Positions 1 to 6,468 of a DNA stretch of 63,341 bases are shown in pieces. The stretch is from a bacterium (GTDB lineage: Bacteria; Patescibacteriota; Gracilibacteria; Peribacterales; Peribacteraceae): the NCBI GenBank assembly GCA_027592135.1, contig JAQCIJ010000003.1:1-63341 (forward strand), in the 5' to 3' direction. Made by a program: the position numbers and the translations under genes. Below the pieces are notes generated by a model. That model searched no databases, had not been told where the DNA came from, and saw nothing but the letters and a program-made list of their open reading frames with translations. Positions within the stretch are counted from its first letter, which is position 1, and the number at the start of each line of letters is the position of its first letter.

Positions 1-309
1 CTTGAACCTGCGCTTGAGCAAAATAGAAGGAATGCAATTCTTGGCGAGGTTTTGAAAACCGATCCGACGATTCATAGAATGAATTCCAGCATGTATCATG
101 ATGATGTTTCCACGTGTTCGTATTGGTTTGAAAACTCCGGTGAATTCAAGCGGTCTTGGGGCATTCGCAATGATACATATGTTTCTCCCGCCGTGTTTCG
201 CGATGGCGCATGGGTGGAACTGTCCGATCCTCTGAAAGATTCGCATATTGCGGATATGAATGAGCGGAAGGCAAAGAGGCTGCAACGCGAAAAAGAACGC
301 GGCAGTTGA
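1..309 (+). CDS. C-terminal part of an unknown protein (cut by window edge)
   Basis: The reading frame is open from base 1 to a TGA at 307-309, so the visible 102 residues are the end of a longer protein. A TTG at 52 lies in frame, but the open frame upstream of it makes a start there unlikely. The visible part is rich in Tyr, Trp, Ser and charged residues and ends in a basic, probably helical tail (ERKAKRLQREKERG). I see no signal peptide, membrane segment or known motif and do not recognise the family. It is co-directional with the nuclease gene 56 bp downstream. Confidence 0.6.
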   Translation, partial: LEPALEQNRRNAILGEVLKTDPTIHRMNSSMYHDDVSTCSYWFENSGEFKRSWGIRNDTYVSPAVFRDGAWVELSDPLKDSHIADMNERKAKRLQREKERGS

Positions 310-365
310 TCGCAATGGTTTTACGGAGGATACATCAGCGTACCGTTTGAGGTATTCTCATTTCC

Positions 366-1151
366 ATGCAGCTCTCCTTCTCTCAGCTCAACACCTACCA
401 GACCTGCCCCAAGCAATATGAATTTGCATGTGTAAAGAAAATCCCTCGACAGATTTCTGCTGGAGAGAGTTTTGGGAGCAGTGTGCATAACACCTTAAGT
501 AAGTGGGGAAAGTTAGAAGTGGATAGAGGAAAGAGAAAAGTGAAAAGTAATCAGCTGGCACTGTTTGCAGATGTTTCTGAAGAGACCCCCTTATCCCTTA
601 CTGCTAGCACCTTATCCCTATTATGGCATCAGTCATTCATCGTTCAAGGGTATGACAGTAAAGAAGATGCAGACAGTGCACGGAAAAAAGGAGAGGTACT
701 CATGCAGAAGTTTTTCGATTGGTGGGAGAAAGAGCAGCGAGAAGTACTAGTAATAGAAAAGGGGTTTTCGATAGAGGTAGATATCGATATTGTTAAAGGT
801 CGGTTCGACCGTATCGAACGTACAAATGGAAAACTGATCATTATCGACTATAAAACAGGAGGCATTCGCACACAGGAAGAAGTAGATACAGATCTCCAGC
901 TTTCTATTTATGCACTCGCATGCGAAGAGATACTCGGAGAGAAATGCGATGAGCTTGTGCTGATGTTTTTACAGGCAGATGGCATTACAGAAGTACATAC
1001 ATCACGTACAGAAGCACAGTTGAATACAGCTCGAGAAATTATTGGGTCCATATCAGAACGTATTGATGATGAGAATTTTGAGCCAACACCTTCGGAGTCT
1101 GCATGTAAACGTTGTCCTTACCGTGGTGTTTGTGCAGCTTCAGTTGTATGA
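366..1151 (+). CDS. RecB-like PD-(D/E)XK nuclease with Fe-S-type cysteines
   Basis: A 261-aa protein of the PD-(D/E)XK exonuclease superfamily (the PDDEXK_1, RecB/AddB/Cas4-like group), expected to cut DNA during repair or recombination. Visible motifs in order are Cys14, His41 in SSVHNTL, an Asp in GRFDRIE near residue 145, the IIDYKTG motif near 160 with catalytic Asp and Lys, and a following Q-Y motif in LQLSIYA. The C-terminus has Cys247, Cys250 and Cys256 (CKRCPYRGVC); with Cys14 this gives the four-cysteine layout of the 4Fe-4S cluster in AddB and Cas4. There are no cas genes or repeats nearby, so a Cas4 role is not supported. The stop is followed 3 bp later by the next gene, suggesting one transcript. 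The domain call is firm; the process is inferred. Confidence 0.85.
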   Translation: MQLSFSQLNTYQTCPKQYEFACVKKIPRQISAGESFGSSVHNTLSKWGKLEVDRGKRKVKSNQLALFADVSEETPLSLTASTLSLLWHQSFIVQGYDSKEDADSARKKGEVLMQKFFDWWEKEQREVLVIEKGFSIEVDIDIVKGRFDRIERTNGKLIIIDYKTGGIRTQEEVDTDLQLSIYALACEEILGEKCDELVLMFLQADGITEVHTSRTEAQLNTAREIIGSISERIDDENFEPTPSESACKRCPYRGVCAASVV

Positions 1152-1154
1152 TGC

Positions 1155-1574
1155 GTGCCGATGGATTACCTACAATTCCAACTGGCGACCTATCCGTTTA
1201 TTATTACCGTAACGGTGATGATTGCTGCAGAGATTACAAAGCATCTGTTTGAAGGTCTTACCAAAAATATTTGGTTCCAACATGGAGGAATGCCTAGTAG
1301 CCATAGTGCGTTTGTAACATCACTGATGATGGTGGTGGGTACGTACGACGGTATCGCTTCTACGACATTTGCCATTGCTACCGTGTTTGCCGGTATTGTT
1401 TGGTACGACGCTGCGTTTGTACGAAAGCAGGTAGGTCAGCAGGCAAAGGCTCTTAATATCTTGCAGCAACTCGAAGATTTCTCGGAGCGTGTAGGACATT
1501 CCACCGCAGAAGTGGCTGGAGGGATCCTCTTTGGAGGGTTTCTTACGTACTTCCTACTGACTTGGATCCAATAA
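1155..1574 (+). CDS. Divergent PAP2 family membrane protein (DUF212/YuiD-like)
   Basis: A 139-aa membrane protein of the divergent PAP2 family. The family pattern is clear: GGMPSSHSA near residue 44, YDAAFVRKQVGQQAKALN in the middle, and ERVGHSTAEVAGG near the end, with hydrophobic helices at about 12-30, 57-80 and 120-138. Relatives resemble lipid phosphatases, but their substrate is not established, so a phosphatase role is only a possibility. It starts with GTG at 1155, 3 bp after the nuclease stop; the in-frame ATG at 1161 is an alternative. Close spacing suggests translational coupling with the nuclease gene. Confidence 0.85.
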   Translation: MPMDYLQFQLATYPFIITVTVMIAAEITKHLFEGLTKNIWFQHGGMPSSHSAFVTSLMMVVGTYDGIASTTFAIATVFAGIVWYDAAFVRKQVGQQAKALNILQQLEDFSERVGHSTAEVAGGILFGGFLTYFLLTWIQ

Positions 1575-1593
1575 ATGAAGAAATGAAGCAATT

Positions 1594-1625
1594 TTGAAAT
1601 CCTGAAAATATTTTTAGGATTTCAA
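1594..1625. repeat. Palindromic intergenic element, copy 1
   Basis: A near-perfect hairpin: arms 1594-1608 and 1611-1625 pair over 10 bp, then 4 more after one mismatch, leaving a 2-nt loop. The right side (aggatttcaacatttc, 1616-1631) is identical over 16 bases to a stretch at 34471-34486, which also forms a hairpin. The element sits 20 bp after the PAP2 gene and just ahead of proS. It could act as a weak terminator or RNA stabiliser, but there is no uridine tract. Confidence 0.6.
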
Positions 1626-1662
1626 CATTTCAACATTGAGTAATTTTCAGTACTCTACTGAT

Positions 1663-2916
1663 ATGTATCTCTCTCAACTCTTTACAAAGACTTCCAAAGA
1701 CACGCACGCCGATGCGAGCTCTATTAATGCAGACTTGTTGACTAGAGCTGGTTTTATCCATAAAACAATGGCTGGGGTATATTCCTACCTTCCCCTTGGA
1801 CTTGTTGTCCTTCGCAAGATCGAAAATATTGTTCGTGAAGAGATGAATGCAATTGGTGGACAAGAAATCTTAATGTCTGGTCTTTCGCCAAAAGAAAGTT
1901 GGGTAAAAAGTGGCCGATGGGAAGGATTTGATGCGCTGTTTAAAATGCCAGCTGCAGGAGACACCGAATATGGTCTTAATCCAACACACGAGGAGGTGAT
2001 TACTCCACTCGTAAAAAACTTTGTGCAGTCGTATAAAGATTTGCCATTTGGTGCGTATCAGATCCAAACAAAGTTTCGGAATGAACCTCGTGCGAAGTCT
2101 GGTGTTTTACGTGGTCGTGAGTTTTTGATGAAAGACTTGTATTCGTTTCATGCAGACCAAGAAGATCTGGATGATTACTACGAAGTCGTGCACGGTGCGT
2201 ACGATAAGATCTTTGAGCGGCTTGGACTTTCTGATATTACATATTACACGTATGCATCTGGAGGGTCTTTCTCCAAGTTCTCTCATGAGTTTCAAGTGGC
2301 ACTCAAACAAGGGGAGGATAGTATATTTGTGAGTATAGAAGCTGAGAAGCAGGGAAAGCGTATCGCTATCAATAAAGAAATATATGAAGCAGGGGCAACG
2401 GAGTGCCCAGAAACAGGAGCAAAAGATTTTCGCGAAGAGCGTGCATCCGAAGCGGCGAATATCTTTAAACTTGGGACAAAGTTCTCAGAGCCTTTTGATT
2501 TGCAATACACCGATGCAGAAGGAAAGCAGTACCCAATCCCTATGGGATGTTATGGCATAGGCGTATCACGCCTACTCGGTATTGTGGTAGAGGCACTTGC
2601 TGATGACAATGGAATGCGATGGCCAGAGAATTTAGCTCCAGCTGCAGTACATATTGTGCCAATTGCAAAATCCGAAGACGATGTCGCCTATCAAGAAGCA
2701 GTTGCTCTGTATTCAAAACTGATCAAAGCAGGAACATCTGCCATCATCGATGATCGCTTTGGTGCATCTGTTGGAGCAAAACTTGCGGATGCAGATCTAA
2801 TTGGATGCCCTAAGCGCGTCGTGATTTCGCCAAAAACTCTCGATGCAGAGGGTGCAGAGGTGAAAGATCGTATGACGGGGGAGGTGACGATGCAGGCGAT
2901 AGCATCAATTATCTGA
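1663..2916 (+). CDS. proS: Prolyl-tRNA synthetase, short form without the INS editing domain
   Basis: A class II aminoacyl-tRNA synthetase that charges tRNA-Pro in the cytoplasm. The N-terminus MYLSQLF from ATG 1663 matches the usual ProRS start; the longer frame from TTG 1636 adds nine atypical residues and was not used. Class II motif 2 is seen at FRNEPRAKSGVLRGREF and motif 3 at GCYGIGVSRLLG, followed by an anticodon-binding domain from about residue 325. At 417 aa it is about 150 residues shorter than the usual bacterial enzyme. The missing part lies between motifs 2 and 3, where the INS domain that hydrolyses Ala-tRNA-Pro normally sits, so cis-editing is probably absent. The identification is firm. 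Confidence 0.95.
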   Translation: MYLSQLFTKTSKDTHADASSINADLLTRAGFIHKTMAGVYSYLPLGLVVLRKIENIVREEMNAIGGQEILMSGLSPKESWVKSGRWEGFDALFKMPAAGDTEYGLNPTHEEVITPLVKNFVQSYKDLPFGAYQIQTKFRNEPRAKSGVLRGREFLMKDLYSFHADQEDLDDYYEVVHGAYDKIFERLGLSDITYYTYASGGSFSKFSHEFQVALKQGEDSIFVSIEAEKQGKRIAINKEIYEAGATECPETGAKDFREERASEAANIFKLGTKFSEPFDLQYTDAEGKQYPIPMGCYGIGVSRLLGIVVEALADDNGMRWPENLAPAAVHIVPIAKSEDDVAYQEAVALYSKLIKAGTSAIIDDRFGASVGAKLADADLIGCPKRVVISPKTLDAEGAEVKDRMTGEVTMQAIASII

Positions 2917-3096
2917 TTTCTCTCTCATATTTTTCCTGATATCTGGGGGAGTAAGTACATGAAAGATTCTTGCAAGCCATTTGCGTGGATCTATCGAAAC
3001 TCCGGAGTTGCCTTCTATTTGCTTTGGTAAAAATATTGTTCTTAATGGCGATTCTGCTTTTTCTTCAGATCCCTGTGGCTCTCCATTAGTACTCAT
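2905..3096 (-). CDS. Small hypothetical protein (63 aa)
   Basis: A reverse-strand frame fills most of the 230-bp gap after proS and overlaps its 3' end by 12 bases. The product starts MSTNGEPQGS, is hydrophilic, and ends in a basic stretch (PPDIRKNMREK). A TAGAAT box at 3117-3122 (reverse strand) could serve as a -10, giving a short leader to the ATG at 3096; an earlier in-frame ATG lies at 3114. It has no recognised motif. It could be spurious, but the open frame, promoter-like box and otherwise empty gap favour a gene. Confidence 0.4.
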   Translation of the reverse strand: MSTNGEPQGSEEKAESPLRTIFLPKQIEGNSGVSIDPRKWLARIFHVLTPPDIRKNMREKSDN

Positions 3097-3175
3097 AGTT
3101 ATATAGTTTACCATTCATTCTATTTCAGACGTAACATATCTCGCATTGTATTTCTCTCTGATGTATAATGAGGCC

Positions 3176-3577
3176 ATGAAAAAATTCTCTCTCCTTATCG
3201 GAACGCTCGGTGGCGCTACAGCTGGATACTTATTTAGCAACAAGAAGCTCCGTGATCAGCTTACAAATGCGAAAGATGCAGAAGAAGCTGCTCGTATACT
3301 CGGAAAGCATTTGCAGAAAGATGGAAAGAAGCTAGGAAAGCAGATTCAAGAATTTATTGAGAGTGAAGATGTACAAAAGAACTTTGCCAAAGCAAAGAAA
3401 TACGCAAAAGACACTGTTGATGAGGCACAGGCACAATTAGCAGGAACGGTAACCACAAAAATTACGAAAGCAAAGAAAAAAGCAAAATCTACAGTAAAGA
3501 AAGCTGTAAAGACTACCAAGGCCAAAGCAAAGAAAGCTACGAATAGAATGAAAACAAAAGTACGAAAACTCTCTTAG
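3176..3577 (+). CDS. YtxH-like protein with histone-H1-like lysine/alanine tail
   Basis: A 133-aa protein in two parts. Residues 1-25 form a hydrophobic glycine-containing segment (LIGTLGGATAGYLFS) like the N-terminus of YtxH-type small membrane proteins. Residues 85-133 are almost all Lys, Ala, Thr and Val in the KKA/KAK pattern of histone H1 tails. The middle (residues 30-80) is helical and charged. The start was set at 3176 because TATAAT (3164-3169) ends 6 nt before this ATG, fitting a leaderless transcript; an in-frame ATG at 3146 lies upstream of that box. The tail could bind DNA or anionic polymers, perhaps at the membrane; this is inference. Confidence 0.7.
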   Translation: MKKFSLLIGTLGGATAGYLFSNKKLRDQLTNAKDAEEAARILGKHLQKDGKKLGKQIQEFIESEDVQKNFAKAKKYAKDTVDEAQAQLAGTVTTKITKAKKKAKSTVKKAVKTTKAKAKKATNRMKTKVRKLS

Positions 3578-3602
3578 TGTTTCCCTTGCTTATCTATTAC
3601 TA

Positions 3603-3619
3603 AAGACGTAGATTACGTC
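3603..3619 (+). terminator. Possible weak terminator hairpin after the YtxH-like gene
   Basis: A 7-bp perfect hairpin (AGACGTA, loop GAT, TACGTCT) lies 25 bp after the stop, with a T-rich stretch (atatatttttt) starting about 7 bases later. The gap before the T run makes it weaker than the other terminators in the window. Confidence 0.35.
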
Positions 3620-3648
3620 TCCTATATATTTTTTAACTCGTTAGTAAC

Positions 3649-4167
3649 ATGAAGATCACGCACTCACTCATCTCCGCTACATCAGCACTTGCACTTTTTG
3701 CTGGAAGTGTTTCCCCGGCTCTCGCGTACCGACGCGCAGAACCACCTGTACCTACTACTGTTCTTCGTCAGCGCGAAGAGATACGCAATCTGTATGCAGA
3801 TGCGTACTCGTCTATCCTCGAGCTTTCAAGCTCTTTCCGAGGAGTGGCTGCCAGTGACACTACTGGTCGTTCTATGCTTGCACGTTCTCAAGTTCGTGCT
3901 GCACAGCGCAACTACCGCCGTCACGTTCTTGGTTACCTCCGAGGAGTAGATTACCGTGTCTTAAACGTTGCTGGTGACACTCGTCGCCAAAACGGTGCCG
4001 TTGCTACAAAATCTTCACTTCCATTCAGTCTTATACAGACAGGTGGAAACAGTGATAACAATGGTTCATGGATGTGGGATCGTCCAACACGTCGTGATAT
4101 CCGTTCTAATTCTCACTACGGTTGCATTAACGATCGTGACATCGATATTCTTGGCTCAGGCTGCTAA
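3649..4167 (+). CDS. Secreted hypothetical protein (172 aa)
   Basis: A protein with a clear Sec signal peptide: basic start (MKITHS), hydrophobic core, and a likely cleavage after SPALA near residue 26. The mature part is rich in Arg and Ser, has a helical section with repeated Arg-Tyr pairs in the middle, and ends with two cysteines (SHYGCIND and the terminal GSGC) that could form a disulphide. No family was recognised. A strong terminator follows at 4191-4218, so it is probably a single-gene unit. The small secreted protein at 19761-20225 is similar in size and base character, but I see no alignable motif between them. Confidence 0.7.
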   Translation: MKITHSLISATSALALFAGSVSPALAYRRAEPPVPTTVLRQREEIRNLYADAYSSILELSSSFRGVAASDTTGRSMLARSQVRAAQRNYRRHVLGYLRGVDYRVLNVAGDTRRQNGAVATKSSLPFSLIQTGGNSDNNGSWMWDRPTRRDIRSNSHYGCINDRDIDILGSGC

Positions 4168-4190
4168 GTACTTCATGCTTGTTATTAAAG

Positions 4191-4218
4191 ACCACCCATC
4201 TTCGGAAGGGTGGTTTTT
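4191..4218 (+). terminator. Rho-independent terminator
   Basis: A 7-bp stem (ACCACCC / GGGTGGT) with a loop containing TTCG, followed by six T. It closes the secreted-protein gene ahead of hppA. Confidence 0.9.
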
Positions 4219-4296
4219 TATAGAAAACAGCTTGTTTGACTCTGGCACAGGCTTTCGTAGTGCTATACACTATCCGAGAATTTCCCCAATTGACTT

Positions 4297-6384
4297 ATGT
4301 TTCCCGTATTTGCAGATTCGTTTAGTAATTCTCTCGTAACAATCCTCTCGTCCGGAGTCCTTGCACTACTGACAGCGGCTATATTCCGTATTCTTATTAG
4401 TATGCGCAGTGCAGGAACAGAAAAGATGCAGAAGATTGCGAACCAGGTACGTATTGGTGCTATGGCATTCTTACGCCGTGAGTACCGTGTTATCGGTATC
4501 TTTGTTGTGATCGTCGGCGCACTGTTGTACGCCTTTCTTGATACTGGTATTGAGAATGTTAGATTGCAGAACTGGGGTGCACCGACAACATCTGGTAGTT
4601 TCGTTCTTGGAGCACTTTGTAGTGTTCTTGCTGGATTCATTGGCATGCGCACAGCTACAGCTGCCAACGTTCGTACGACACAAGCTGCTCGTACAAACCT
4701 AGGGTCTGCACTTCGGGTTGCATTCCTTTCTGGTGCTACGATGGGTCTTTCTGTTGTAGGGCTTGGTCTTATTGGTTTTGTTGGAGCGATGCTATATCTC
4801 ATGCAGACTATGGGACTCAGTCTTGGTGACACATTGCAGGCACTTACTGGATTCTCCTTTGGAGCGTCTACCGTTGCGTTGTTTGCTCGTGTTGGAGGAG
4901 GAATCTTTACCAAAGCTGCAGATGTAGGAGGAGACTTAGTAGGAAAAGTAGAACAGGGAATCCCAGAGGATGACCCAAGAAACCCTGCAACTATCGCAGA
5001 TAGCGTTGGAGACAACGTTGGTGATGTTGCTGGAATGGGAGCCGACCTCTTCGAAAGTTATGTTGGTTCTATCCTTGCTGCAATGCTTATTGGAATGACT
5101 GTCGAGTGGGGAAGCACCGAAGTTGCTGTGCTCTTTCCTTTGTATATTTCAGCGCTTGGAGTAGTCGCTTCTATTATTGGTACCTTTGCTGTTCGTACGG
5201 CAAAAGGTAGCTCAAATATTCATGGGGCTCTAAAGAACGGATTATTCCTCGCTTCTGCCATTGTTGTTGCTGGAACATTCTTCTTGGCAAACAACATGCT
5301 TCCAGAAGCAGTGTGGCTTGGTATTTATATTGCAATGATTAGTGGATTGGTTGTTGGATTAGTTATCGGACTTCTTACAGAGTACTACACCTCCGATCAC
5401 TACAAGCCGGTTAAGGAACTTGCTGCATCCAGTAACACCGGTGCTGGAACGATTATTATTGCAGGGCTTGCACTTGGATACAGCTCTACATTCCTCCCAG
5501 TACTCTTTATTACTATTGCTATTGGAGTAGCGTACAGCTTTGCTGGTCTCTACGGTATTGCTATCTCTGCTGTGGGAATGCTTTCGACACTTGGGATCTC
5601 TTTGGCAGTTGATGCATACGGTCCAGTTGCAGATAATGCTGGAGGTCTTGCAGAAATGGCAGGTCTTCCAAAGCAGGTACGTGCTCGAACAGATACATTA
5701 GACTCTGCAGGAAACACTACAGCTGCTATTGGAAAAGGATTCGCTATTGGGTCTGCAGCCCTTACTGCCCTTGCATTGCTTTCTGCTTTTGCAACTTCAG
5801 CAGGTCTTGAATCTATTAATCTTATGAATCCAAACACACTTATTGGTCTCTTACTTGGAGGAACACTTCCATACATTTTCTCTGCAATGACCATGAATGC
5901 CGTTGGACGTGCTGCGTACTCTGTTATCGAAGAGGTGCGCAGACAATTCAAGGAAATCAAGGGACTCATGGAAGGTACTGCAGAACCAGATGCTGCGCGA
6001 TGCGTTGATATTGTGACTGCATCTGCTCTTAAAGAGATGATGGTTCCTGGTGTTATCGCTGTTGTATCTCCTATCGCCATTGGACTTTTGCTTGGTTCAG
6101 AAGCTCTTGGAGGAATGCTGGCTGGAGCACTGGTCTCTGGTGTATTGCTCGCTATCTCTATGGCTAACAGTGGTGGAGCTTGGGACAATGCGAAGAAGTA
6201 CATCGAAGCGGGAAACCTTGGAGGAAAAGGAAGTGATGCTCATAAAGCAGCAGTTGTTGGAGACACCGTAGGAGACCCATTCAAAGATACTTCTGGTCCC
6301 TCTATTAATATCCTCGTAAAGCTGATGACTGTGGTTTCTGTTCTTACCGTTAGCCTCTACTCGGCAACAGGACTAATTGGGTAA
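4297..6384 (+). CDS. hppA: Membrane-bound ion-translocating pyrophosphatase, K+-dependent type
   Basis: A 695-aa integral membrane pyrophosphatase that couples PPi hydrolysis to H+ or Na+ export. About 16 hydrophobic segments are visible. The substrate site is intact: DVGGDLVGKVE from about residue 208, then DNVGDVAGMGADLFESY, and near the C-terminus NSGGAWDNAKKYIE and DTVGDPFKDTSGPS. The subfamily switch at residues 472-477 reads GNTTAA; alanine rather than lysine after GNTT is the mark of K+-dependent enzymes. Whether it pumps Na+, H+ or both cannot be told from what I can see. It would let the cell turn waste PPi from tRNA charging and nucleotide synthesis into an ion gradient. A terminator follows at 6404-6428. 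Confidence 0.95.
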   Translation: MFPVFADSFSNSLVTILSSGVLALLTAAIFRILISMRSAGTEKMQKIANQVRIGAMAFLRREYRVIGIFVVIVGALLYAFLDTGIENVRLQNWGAPTTSGSFVLGALCSVLAGFIGMRTATAANVRTTQAARTNLGSALRVAFLSGATMGLSVVGLGLIGFVGAMLYLMQTMGLSLGDTLQALTGFSFGASTVALFARVGGGIFTKAADVGGDLVGKVEQGIPEDDPRNPATIADSVGDNVGDVAGMGADLFESYVGSILAAMLIGMTVEWGSTEVAVLFPLYISALGVVASIIGTFAVRTAKGSSNIHGALKNGLFLASAIVVAGTFFLANNMLPEAVWLGIYIAMISGLVVGLVIGLLTEYYTSDHYKPVKELAASSNTGAGTIIIAGLALGYSSTFLPVLFITIAIGVAYSFAGLYGIAISAVGMLSTLGISLAVDAYGPVADNAGGLAEMAGLPKQVRARTDTLDSAGNTTAAIGKGFAIGSAALTALALLSAFATSAGLESINLMNPNTLIGLLLGGTLPYIFSAMTMNAVGRAAYSVIEEVRRQFKEIKGLMEGTAEPDAARCVDIVTASALKEMMVPGVIAVVSPIAIGLLLGSEALGGMLAGALVSGVLLAISMANSGGAWDNAKKYIEAGNLGGKGSDAHKAAVVGDTVGDPFKDTSGPSINILVKLMTVVSVLTVSLYSATGLIG

Positions 6385-6403
6385 TATCCATTAATTGATA
6401 TCT

Positions 6404-6428
6404 AAAAGCGCTCGAAAGGGCGCTTTTT
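6404..6428 (+). terminator. Rho-independent terminator after hppA
   Basis: The stem AAGCGC / GCGCTT with a short loop is followed by six T, 20 bp after the hppA stop. Confidence 0.9.
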
Positions 6429-6468
6429 TGATTGCAGAGCCATTTTAAGGGCACTAAGATCATATCTT

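Noticed and set aside
1636-1662. TTG start for proS
   Set aside because: Adds nine residues not seen in ProRS; MYLSQLF from 1663 fits the family.
4263-5015. 250-codon reverse-strand frame opposite hppA
   Set aside because: Lies wholly antisense to a clearly conserved gene; composition (Ala, Pro, Arg, Ser rich) is that of a shadow frame.
5550-6203. 217-codon reverse-strand frame opposite hppA
   Set aside because: Same reason; the + strand protein is conserved throughout this stretch.
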